In this document: piece after piece, positions 53,972 to 64,000 of the stretch
Position numbering within the stretch: the stretch's first letter is position 1
How the letters are laid out: each line of letters starts with the position of its first letter
Assembly (NCBI GenBank): GCA_963513935.1
Contig: OY740776.1
Span: 11,872,724 to 11,936,723 of the forward strand
DNA length: 64,000 bases
Reading direction: 5' to 3'
DNA from: Aphrophora alni
Taxonomy: Eukaryota; Arthropoda; Insecta; Hemiptera; Aphrophoridae
Notes under the pieces: generated by a model
Seen by the model: only the letters and a program-made list of their open reading frames with translations
The model's database searches: none
Told to the model about the DNA's origin: nothing
Made by a program: the position numbers and the translations under genes

Positions 53972-54114
53972 AAGGATTAAATAAAGCAATAAAGCTGAAG
54001 TTTCAAAATTATTTTAATAATATTGTTGCCCGATGATGCCGCAAGGCGAAACAATTGTAGCTCATTTATATTAATAGTTTTGAAACTTTGGCGTTATTAC
54101 TTTATTTAATCCTT
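53972..54114. repeat. Foldback element with hammerhead-like core
   Basis: AAGGATTAAATAAAGCAATA... (53972 on) is inverted at ...TATTACTTTATTTAATCCTT (to 54114); arms are about 42 bp. On the plus strand at 54028-54062 is CCGATGA, tGCC-GCAA-GGC, GAAA, CAATTG, TA. The U of CUGAUGA is changed to C; the rest of the core, stem II and a palindromic stem III (ACAATTGT) are intact. It belongs to the same class as 50980-51165 with a different sequence. Confidence 0.6.
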
Positions 54115-54329
54115 ACTAAGCTTATAGTTAAAGTAAATTATTCATTTATATACCAAAAGATGCGGAAAATAATCAATATTTTTTACATTACATAGTAAGT
54201 TTCAAAAAATTAGAATCCCTAATGCTTGGAAAACAACTATACAATAGTTTATTTTTACTCAAATACACTCAACATACTAGGAATAACAGTCTCTATGTCG
54301 ACAGTGATTTTCTCTCTTTAAATGGCATA

Positions 54330-54610
54330 GATCCCAGAATTTCTTAGCATAGACATTGAGTTCTTAATATAACTCGAGAAGATAAAACCTAAGGATGTCT
54401 CTGGCGATCAGGGCTTCTCCAAAGACACAAAATGGAACCACGTCTTCCAATCCAACACTCAGGAAACCTATCATTGAGACTGTAATGGGAAGACCTTGCT
54501 GAAAACGTAACGTTCGAGCATGTCCAAATAAGTGACACCTGTCATTGTTTTCTCAACAAGCATGAACAGATCCATGACTCGATCATGCATTATTCCACGA
54601 AACACATTTA
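54330..54610 (-). pseudogene. Decayed mariner transposase fragment
   Basis: The minus strand reads VEKTMTGVTYLDMLERYVF and, after a shift, SLNDRFPECWIGRRGSI and LWRSPD. These correspond to the F.EATVTG..YLD.L......P, RWIGR.G and W..RSPDLTP blocks of the mariner lineage also present at 19542-20260. Termini are not identified. Confidence 0.65.
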
Positions 54611-56299
54611 TCTGAGAGAAGCACATACGAAAATTTCATTTCGTATGATTTGATTGTAGAATCTGGTAAGCACCAGATTCTACAATAATGATAGTTAACA
54701 ACCATTTATGTGGAAAGTTGTTTAATCACTGAAATAAATTTTATTAAGATAACTTCCATCATCACCTATTGTACTCAGCATTTTCACAGCAAATTTAACT
54801 TATGATGACCTTGCTTGCCTGGTTTCTTGTATAAACTAGATTTTGAATCTCAAATATTTATGAAGTTCATTTTGAACAGTTGTTTTAAGAATATCAAGTT
54901 CCAAACTGCGTCAAGCTATAGAGATATTAGGACTACGCAAGCAACACTCTCCATAGTTATCATCCGATGTACATGGTCAGCCTGCCAATTTTTTGATAAC
55001 TAGATTTTTATTTTTAAATTAATTACAGCGAGAACTGTACATGAATCTTGTCAGCAAGTACAGTGAAAATAACATTCCACTGTAACCTCTGATTTAGATT
55101 CAGTAAACCATAAAACACAATGAGTGTTTTGTTGTATAAGTTTGCAAAACTAAAGTTAATACTGCCAAGCTATGAGTGATGAACAACGCAATACCCGTCT
55201 GTTTATGTGCCCTGCACTTAAGGTCATCACAACGATGAATAACAAAACTCCCAATATTTATAAACAGTTTGTCAGTGAAATCAAAAATATTGTAGTTGAA
55301 ATTTACAACTGAAATTATGGATACATCGTTCAGCTGTTTCTTCAAGCCCATATTTAAATATTCAGGTAGTTCTTTCCTCCCCATTGTTGAGAGATTCGCT
55401 ACTTAATACACAGTACCCTGTTGTCTACGATTACTATCAGATGTTATCTTTGTAGTCCTATAGGATCCCTCCACCCAAACTTGTCACATCTTGTAATGTC
55501 CATCACTCAGAGTTACCACTTATCTCTTCCAAGGTTGCCACCTCATCCTGAATCAAAATTTGTCTTCCTCCTGGGTAAAAAACAAAATCTTCAAGTAATG
55601 ATTATTGCTAAACAAAAATAAATCATTGAGTCCCAAAGTCACTAACCCCTATAGACGTGAATATTTTTGCTTGGTTCTAGAAGCCAGATTTTGTATGCAT
55701 GTAGCTTTCTAGCAAGGTTATGGGGAAGTAGCAACCCTAATTTGTATTTATTGAAGCATGCATTTTTTACTCATTTTTGTACTGTAGTTTTTGTTCGTGC
55801 CGTTATGCTGTATACAAGTACACATTTTGATCGCTGTTCAAAGTTTGTTGTTTTAATCAAACTTGTAACATGGTGTTACTTTGTACTAATAAACGCCCTG
55901 TAATACTGAAATTTGTTCCTAAAATCTCCTCTTAGACTTAACTACTAACGTTTGAAATAAATTAAAATGATAACAATGAAATATGGTAACATAATCTTTC
56001 AGTTATGACTGAAACATTTCAGTTTAATGAAACAAGTTATCTCCATTTTATGTTATTTTACCAGGTAAATTCAGATAATAATTTCCAATGTGATGTTTTT
56101 TTTTTATTATTATTATAACCTTTAGTTTAATTTATCATAACACTAAACTTTATAATTTCTACAGGTAGAGTTATAAATGTGTCTACAGTATAAATGATAT
56201 TTGACATCATATACTTTAACCCTCGAAGTAGCAAACATCTCAAAGAGAGACAGCAAATGTGTTTCTGCCTTGGCAATGTCTTGCTCCAAAATTTTTTTT

Positions 56300-56530
56300 C
56301 TGCTTGTTTAGAATAATAAACCTCTCAGTCATCATCACCTTATAAAAAGAAAAGAGTATACAATAAAGATTTCTAGCCCTTGAATACTCTAATAGCGTCC
56401 GGGTTGGACGAAGACAAGAGTTGGTCAAGAGAGACCTGACAGAAAAGATGAATGAGAGGGATCTAACCCAAGACTACATGAAGAAAGTCATAGATCTAGG
56501 GTTCTTCGGGTTCACCACACCCGTACTTAA
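56300..56530 (+). repeat. Dispersed family 2 (SINE-like), copy
   Basis: It contains CCTTGAATACTCTAATAGCG, AAGAGAGACCTGACAGAAAA, GGATCTAACCCAAGACTACA and TTCACCACACCCGTACTTA, collinear with the copies at 7975-8232 and 41940-42160. Confidence 0.65.
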
Positions 56531-57459
56531 TATTAGTGAACATTTAAGGGGTCCGAGACATTTGAATGACAGTTTTTAAAACTAAAAGAAATAAACGAAA
56601 AGCAGTTCAAATTAAATTGAAAATAACAGTAATCAGAGGGAGTTAAAAAACCTATATATTTTATTAATTTTATTGAAATTTAGTTTTTAGGTTCTATAAA
56701 ATTGTATGTTTAGATTCAGCACTAACTACAGAAACTCGTAAATTATTTGTTTTTACCAATTTGAACAAACATTGAAACCACATTAACAGTAATAAAATTT
56801 GATTCGACAATTACTTGGAAAATATGGTGAAATATATTTTTTTTGTTACTTTGATCTTTTCTGAGTACTTTAAAATATACAAGAATTTTTGTGTTCAATA
56901 ATGTCATTTAAAAAAAAATTGTAAAAGCTACAACAGAATAAATCTTTCCAACTTTTCTATTTGACATTTTCTCTTTCATATCTTATATTAAAATTTTCCA
57001 AAAACACTACAAAATTAGATATTTATAATTAAAAAAAGCAACGCTTGTGTATTCTAATTAATTTCTTACTTGCTAACCAAGCCAAAATTTTTTTGATGTT
57101 AAATTTTCCAATTCTGTTTTAACCCTAGCAGCTTACTGTGTGACATGAGTAATGTATCCTGATATATATCACTGTGTTCAGAAAAATGCACAGATTAAAG
57201 CTGAGAACATTGACTGTTTCATGTATAATGAGCGTTGGTAGGCGATTTGTGTAAAAATTACATACTTTGTTCAAATAAAGTCCTAAAAGTTAGTTATGAG
57301 GAGAAATTTATAATATTAAATGTAATTTTATTCAAGAAAATTACTGTTTCCATCTTCCAAAAAGTATTTTTCACTATAAAAGTTAGTATAAAGGAAATAT
57401 CCTGTTTATCTATCACAAACCTCTAATTTGTTTATGTCAAAATGAGTATAGTGGTTCTT

Positions 57460-57715
57460 CATGCCTATCATTCTCTCATCTAACAGCCTATGTTTTGATA
57501 AGGGACAAAGTTATTCTTGGACAAATCATTCATAGGGTCCTGCAGTTTTATAATTTTTACCCAGAGGTCGTAATATGTCACACAAACTACTTTGTTATTG
57601 CAGTCTATTATAATAGGCATTCACTTGATTCTACAGCAGTCTAAATAACACAAAAAATGGCATATCAGGTGAAATATTGTGTTCTATGGTTTCAATCTGT
57701 GAAGTTAACCAATAT
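57460..57715. repeat. Dispersed family 4, copy 2
   Basis: Collinear with 34505-34750 over about 250 bp, same orientation, with numerous substitutions and small gaps. No coding potential. Confidence 0.6.
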
Positions 57716-58437
57716 TAAAACAAGCATTTATTGACTGATATCACAGAAAAACCAGTAGGAAGCATTTTAGGACAACAACTTTTTTTTTTAGTTACTCTTC
57801 AAAATTTTACTAACAAAATAATGTATAACGGGTTAGAGTTTGGTTACATTTACAATTTAGTATTTATTATTTAAGCTGGCTTTAAAAAAACACCAAATAA
57901 CTGTCACTTCAGAAAAATGTATTTGCTACTTCTAAGGTTAAATTAACAATTCTAGAATTACTGATGCAATTAATCTTTACCAGTAAAAATGAAGGAAATT
58001 GAGAAAATTAGTGCCAAATATTAGTTCCAAGTATCATTAGCAAATTTTTTGAGCATAAACAAAAAGATAAAAATTTAAATTTTTTATGTTTTTTTTCTAT
58101 TTATTCTTAAAGAGAAAAAACTAAGTGTAAAAAGCGTCTCCTGGTTATAAATATTTTGAAAATTTTTTTGAGGTTTTTGACAGCGTTAAAACAAAATTTC
58201 AAAAATTATTATTTTTAGTCCACAACTAAACAACACAAATATGACTGAAAACAGGATAAAATCTAGCTCAGAAATTTAGGCTTTTGAGAGAATTGAAGAT
58301 GTCGAAATACCCTCCAATTGTTTATATGTTTTGTCTTATATAGTACAAAAATACATGATTAACAACAAATCCATCATAAATTTTCTTATTTAAAACGCCA
58401 CAAATAAAAGTGCATGTTTAAAAAAATGTATAATATA

Positions 58438-58813
58438 CAGTGAGTTTGCGTTAATCTGAATATTTGTTTGTTTGGGCTATTCGGATTATCAAATGGTTCG
58501 GCTTATTAAGGGAACATTAAAAGCAAAACAAAAATACAGCCAAAACATAAATTGATTACATAATGTTATTAAGAACATTTACAAAAGAACGTTATACTTT
58601 AAAACATTAAAAACAACAAAACGATCATACAAACAAAAATACTGTATCACACTTTTAATTATACTGCAGTACATGTTACCATTCTGTGTAAATACTATAC
58701 TGTACTGATTTCAAGAATAACAAATTTTAATTAATCAAAGTCAGTAAAAAACTTCATAATGTTGCATCGCATAGGCCGTTCGGATTAGTTCAAGGTTTAA
58801 CATGAACTCACTG
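58438..58813. mobile_element. pogo/Tigger-like MITE, 376 bp
   Basis: TA flanks both ends (58436-58437 and 58814-58815). The left end CAGTGAGTTTGCGTTAATCT and the reversed right end CAGTGAGTTCATGTTAAACC match at 15 of 20 positions. The subterminal repeats ATTCGGATTA and ACTAATCCGAAC (reversed right side) are typical of pogo/Tigger elements of the Tc1-mariner superfamily. There is no transposase. Confidence 0.75.
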
Positions 58814-59029
58814 TATTTATATTTAATTTATACATTTTTTCTTAATAGTATTTTTTTCATTTAGTGTTGAAAACAAACAATTTCTTTAAACTTTTTTCCA
58901 TGGTTTATGGCAAACTGAAAATTTTAATGCTTCTATTTAATAATGAATTCATTTTCAGTATCCAAGTCACTATTAATTAAAATAAAGTTTCTTACCTTGT
59001 TTCTGTCAAGTGACCTCTTTTTTTGTATT

Positions 59030-59068
59030 AGTGACACGTTTCGGGACTTTTATCCCATCTTCAGACAC
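59030..59068 (-). ncRNA. Hammerhead-like ribozyme motif with GTC site
   Basis: Minus strand: GTGT, CTGAAGA, tGGGA-taaaa-gTCCC, GAAA, CGTG, TC, AC. The core CTGANGA and GAAA are intact, stem II has four pairs, and the cleavage triplet is GTC. Stem III (ACG/TGT with one G-T) is short and self-complementary. The surrounding 59005-59170 is the same repeat as 8575-8770. Confidence 0.55.
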
Positions 59069-62000
59069 AACATAAATAAATTACCCAACTGAGGTCGTCA
59101 AACACTAAAATTATTTACACAAAACACACATATCATATTAACGTTTAGGTGTACACCTTCTGGCTACCGGACGGCAACATTGTCAGGAACTGAAACAATC
59201 ATATGAAAAATTAAATTTTCGTTTAGTTTTTATTGGTCATGCTTTTCTATAAAAATTAAAAAAACCGAACTGGATTAACAACCTAACTGACATTTATGGT
59301 GATTATTAGTTTCAGTTCGTTTTTATTTGGTTTTAGGTTAGGTTGAGTGATAAAGTTTGTGCAATGGTTTTATTATTTTTTCTGCAATGAGACAATACCT
59401 GCATCAATTGCAGAACAAAATATTTTAACTTTGACATACTCTCCAAAATATAATGAGTACTTGTGTATTTATACAAATATGATTTGAAATATCTTTCTTT
59501 GCTTTAGTGTGTGAATTTTTAAAATTACTATTATAAAGTTAGTAAGATCTATTGTGTTGTAGGATGAGAACCGTAAATTTCCTACAATTTTTTTATCAAT
59601 TTTAATTATTTTTTTAATTTTAGCTGTCTGAATTACAAAGTGTACGATAATTTTTACATTTAAATTTATATTGTAATACAAATAATTAATTAATTTACTA
59701 TAGTTTGATAATAAACAACATAATGTGAGGTTACAATAATAATTCTGGTTATTTAGAAACATTGGTATAAACATTTGTTTTGTTTCTTTTTCATGAAAGT
59801 TGCCGGAATATGATTTTAATAAATACACACAGGAGCCTGATTTATACTATTATTATAAGCTGATAAAATATTTGTTTTATAAGTGGGCAAAATTATATTT
59901 CATAAGGAAATATGTCTACTTTTTAAAATGGTACCACTGATATTATAAGTTATAAGCCGGCTGATGTTTCTTTATTATTTGATGCTCAAACTTTAAGTTT
60001 TCTAGGTTATTGACATAAATGTATATTGTTGTTACAAAATGTTAAAGCTCGAACCAAAAAAAGATTAACAGCGTAAAATGATTGAGAAAATTATTAGTAT
60101 TAAAAACTGAATTGTTTGATGCATTTACCAAAGAAATGATGCATTTATTGACGATCACCAAAGAAATAAAGAGAAAAAGGTGGTCTGAAATTACAAGACT
60201 TCCTTATAACCATCGGACTGGAATTATATGATTAGCAGTGATAAACACAAAAGTCTTCTTTTACTCCATGCTCGTGACATTATTCTGAGTGTTTTATATG
60301 TGCTCTCAAAAATCTTTTAAAAACTAGAATTCCTAAATTTTTTAATACCGCCAGCATCAACGAGCCTTATGAAATTCACATGGTCTATAAACTAAAATAG
60401 AGAAAGTATAATGGATCAAGTTATTATGAGTTATTACGGGAATTTTTATTGATGATGGTTTTGTAAACAGAGTGTATTTTGAAATAGTGTCTGCCATTCG
60501 AAAAATGTGCGCTCAAACGAAGGACTGATGTTAATAAAATGTGGTATGTGGGAATATTACGTCATATCTTTTTTTGTTTATAATAACACGAAATTTGAGT
60601 GTAGTCCTACGTGATGAAAAACCAAAATATAATATTAAAATTGTTGCTAACCAAAACACTACAAGTAAAGTGTTTAACCAGTTATAAGCTAAAGAACACT
60701 AATATAATTATCTGTACAAACAGACTTTACACTAACTTTATCTCTAACTTAACAATAGAGATGTTACACAAAACAACAGAGCATATACATAACAAAACTC
60801 CATCAATTAGGCCTTAGATTGTGGTGTATGGTACTGGAGCTGAAATCAAACTGGAGTTATAATACTCTTTCTCACAAGGAAAATTCTAAGTCCCACCCCA
60901 CCGCTCCATTATCTGCATCAATGAATAAATTTTATTCAGCTGCATACAAAATATTACAATAACCCAATACAAACGAGTAAACTTAAGTAATTTAAATAGG
61001 AATCCTTCAAAGAGAAAAGGAAAACAAAAAACTGGAGAAATACAAAGTAACACAAAATCCTGTTCAGCTAAGCAATAAAAATATAATGACATCTTTTTTT
61101 TTTTTAATAAAATAAAATGTACAAAAATTAAATTATAAATACACAAAAATGTAGAGAAAAAATCAAAACAAAACAAATCGTTTGTCATTTATCATCGGTG
61201 TCAAACTTTTCCTTTGTTGATTTTGTTCATAATATAACAATAACAGATCTTTTTGAATTAATATGAAAGTTTAGAATGTTAGTTTTCATTGGTAAACTGT
61301 GAATAATATAGGCGGGTGTACTGTTCATTTTTTAAAAAAGCTTCTCTTCGACAATTTCCCCCCTAATATTCCTGACAAGTGTTGCTAGAATTTGTATAGA
61401 GATGGTAACTCAGATGTTTTGTTTGGGTCCTTAAAGGATACACTTGTGGAAATTTTGATTAAAATCTATACAGCCTATTTAAAAAAAAAAAATCATTATA
61501 ATATTGAGTTTTTTCTTTTGGGTGTTACTCAAATTTTGAGTTATCAAAAACGTATGAAAAGTCCTGAGATACAGCCAGAACATGCCCACATACCAAATTT
61601 GATCCATATTTTGAGCTATAAAGTACTGGAAAAGCCAGACATTATTCCAAAAAGTACTTTTTACGCAGATGACCTCAAAATGGATATATCCGTAAGACAC
61701 TTGACAGCGATTTTGTTGACCCATTATATATAACTTTCTTTATTGTACATATATGCAAGAGAGTAAAAGTAGAAGTAATCTAGGAACCATAAAATCTCTT
61801 AGTAAACACTTCATGGAAGGTGTCGTTTTCGGAAAATGTAATAGTGCCAAGTTTCATGACATATGTAAGGTTGATAGATAAAAATTGGTAAATTTATTTT
61901 CAATATAGTCTAACCCTTGATGACTGTGTGCCTATTTTTCAACACTGCTCGATGTTTTATCATATTTAATTATCTTTTTCTCCTTAAGATTTTCTCAGAC

Positions 62001-63477
62001 CAAAATAACACAAATATATAACGCTTAGTCAAGAGTTTATCATGACAAAAATATTAAAATGTGTAAAACTATTCATAAACTTTGTTTTATATTAAATCAA
62101 TGAAAACTCTTTTTTTTTTTACTGTTTCCATAAAATTTAAAACATATTTAACCTTGATTTTGTCAACAAAAAATCCCGCTAGTTTACTATAGGTCAATAA
62201 ACGAATAATACAATCATATTACAGTTTGTTACAAAAATATTTGATTCAATAATAAATTTAAAGCGATGTTCTAGTCATTTACCACCCAAATCAAATGTTC
62301 CGTTTTAACTGTACAATATGCAATATTAAATGTAATTTGTTAGGTTAGGTTTAGATAATAGTTTCGTGTAAATATTTCCTACCCTAAGATTGATGTAAAT
62401 ATGTATTATCCTTTAAGCTTAAATATTGATAATAATTAATAATATGTTAAGGGTATTGTAGAAATTATATGATTGTATTTATAAATTATAAGATATATTA
62501 TGTAAAATAATGTAATTATGGAAAAGTAAAGAAATTTTTGTGTCGCTATTGAAGTGTAGTTTGTATTTTTTACAAATCTTTGATTGCTTTAAATCTGAAG
62601 GAAGAATATGAATAGTACAATGTTCGGATTATTTGTGTAAGACAGATTAACAGTGAAATAGGAGGCACATAATTTTTTTATTTAATTTTTAATTAATATA
62701 TTTATTAAAAATCAAAAGATTGAGTATTGCTTAAGGATTAATTATCTAAAGTATTTCAAAATATTATTATTTACGTTTTCAAGTCACTTTATACGACGTT
62801 GCGTAGGAATTATTCATCGATTTAAAACAGGCAACATAAATATAATCTAACTCCTGGATAGTGGTGCAGAATTTATTTCCTGTAACCTTACAATGCTGTG
62901 TATATGACAATGTTATCTTATAACTTTTAGTTAAAGATAATTTTAATTGGGTTCATAAAAATTAGTGTACCGTAATATAAAACGTACCTCAACTATTTCA
63001 TGTTAAATTTTAATCATTTGTTAAAATCTAACCTAAAACTTACATTATATGCTTTCAAGTTAATATTATTTCCTAACCTCTAAATCACAAACATTTGTAT
63101 CATATATCTAATAATGTTTTCTTTTAAAATTAAAAGCAATCAAAGGTTTAGAGTTTATTCCTCCACAATGTCAATTGAAACACATTCTCCACACAATGTT
63201 TCCAGGAAATATCAGCGACCGTACGTACGTATGGTTGCATAACTTAATGTGCTGCTTTCATGTGCTATGACATTTTATGGTTTTCCCCTTCTTTTTTACT
63301 TTTTTAGTGTTTTAGTTATCTGTTGCATTCTTTAGTCTGTGTTTGCTAGTGGGACTTTGCAGTTTTTGCTTTTTTTTAAGTTTGTGAATGTTACAGTTTA
63401 GTGAAACAAATGGTTATTGTTTAGCGAAGCATAGATTCAAATTAATAATTATTTTTGTATATCAATATTATTTGTTA

Positions 63478-64000
63478 CAGTGGCGGCTCATGGTCTGGTA
63501 CTTTTATGAGGAATATATTTCTACCAGTCAAAATATCTTCCATTAAGTCTATCATACTTTTAGTATATTTTATTAGAGCTATTATATAAACAATACATAG
63601 TAAATTAACAAATTTTATAAACTGGTACAATACAATTAATCATATAAACAAAATTTATTTATTTCTTAAAACAGACTTCCAGCTTCAGGTAATGCTGATA
63701 TCTATTGAATGCCACCGCAACTAGTGCCCATGTTTTTTTGTTCAATAGGACTTCTTTCCTTTCTTCTCCCACTGTTTCAAAAAGTCTCATGCCAGCAATT
63801 AAATTGCATTTATATTACATGTACAATTAGACCACTCTTCACATTCATTTAAACACACATAAAATTATCTAGAATCCTTAAAGAATTAAAATAACCATAA
63901 TAACTCGCCATTATTTTAACAATATTGCATGCACCAGCAGAACTTTATATAGTAAAACTGCCAGACAAAATATTGTTCTTTCTTCCCTTCCAACTTCACC
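63478..64000 (-). mobile_element. Possible hAT element end, continuing past the window
   Basis: CAGTGGCGGCTCATGG at 63478 looks like a hAT terminus (CAGTGGCGG...). A 43-codon minus-strand frame at 63659-63790 (RLFETVGEERKEVLLNKK, then TWALVAVAFNRYQHYLK) ends 180 bp inside it and could be the 3' end of a protein encoded by the element. I do not recognise the protein. The other terminus is outside the window. Confidence 0.3.

Larger units (their letters stand above)
51481..64000 (+). other. 3' UTR or intergenic region, repeats only
   Basis: No host gene is visible. Contents: family 1 pieces in reverse (52440-53065, 59260-59390), a foldback with hammerhead-like core (53972-54114), a mariner fragment (54330-54610), family 2 (56300-56530), family 4 (57460-57715), a pogo/Tigger-like MITE (58438-58813), a hammerhead motif (59030-59068), a family 1 module (61390-61750) and a possible hAT end (63478). 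51600-52440, 54620-56230, 57720-58430, 59400-61380 and 61760-63470 are AT-rich with nothing recognisable. Confidence 0.7.

Noticed and set aside
55100..55903. Open frames of 66-94 codons in the 3' region
   Set aside because: No domain, splice context or composition difference; expected by chance in sequence of this length.

Overview
The window is AT-rich animal DNA with long introns, TTAGG-type (CCTAA) pentamer tracts and many decayed DNA transposons and LINEs, which points to an arthropod, most likely an insect (a hemipteran would fit; the species cannot be fixed from sequence alone). There is no prokaryotic gene organisation. The one real host gene I can support is the 3' part of a kazrin (KAZN) orthologue on the + strand. 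Its twelve in-window coding exons lie between 195 and 51480. All splice phases join without a break into a 576-residue C-terminal portion: end of the coiled coil, Ser/Gly-rich linker, basic SISRVFAR segment, then three SAM domains. The 5' exons lie left of the window.

Layout: 1-9337 holds the coiled-coil exons and a large repeat-filled intron. 9338-37471 holds very long introns around a cassette-like 84-bp exon (15373-15456) and a small linker exon (23810-23903). 37472-47076 holds the basic segment and the SAM exons in fairly close order. 51435-51480 is a tentative last coding exon, and 51481-64000 is 3' UTR or intergenic DNA in which I found only repeats.

The introns are a transposon graveyard. 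I see mariner-type elements and fragments (19542-20260, 20430-20640, 35056-36002, 54330-54610), a piggyBac-like deletion derivative with TTAA flanks (48231-48903), a hAT-type MITE with a perfect 8-bp target duplication (44702-44886), a pogo/Tigger-like MITE (58438-58813), LINE RNase H/RT remnants and several dispersed noncoding families.

Two things stand out. First, 27401-34210 is a 6.8-kb block bounded by imperfect inverted repeats. It consists of ~30-bp A/C-rich minisatellite arrays punctuated by eight copies of a unit that is exactly 167 bp each time. Second, at least five sites carry hammerhead-ribozyme-like cores (CTGANGA - stem II - GAAA - short self-complementary stem III - TA/TC). One lies in a 453-bp insertion with an 11-bp target duplication (24823-25275) and one in a head-to-head palindrome (50980-51165), suggesting Penelope-like or retrozyme-like retroelements.
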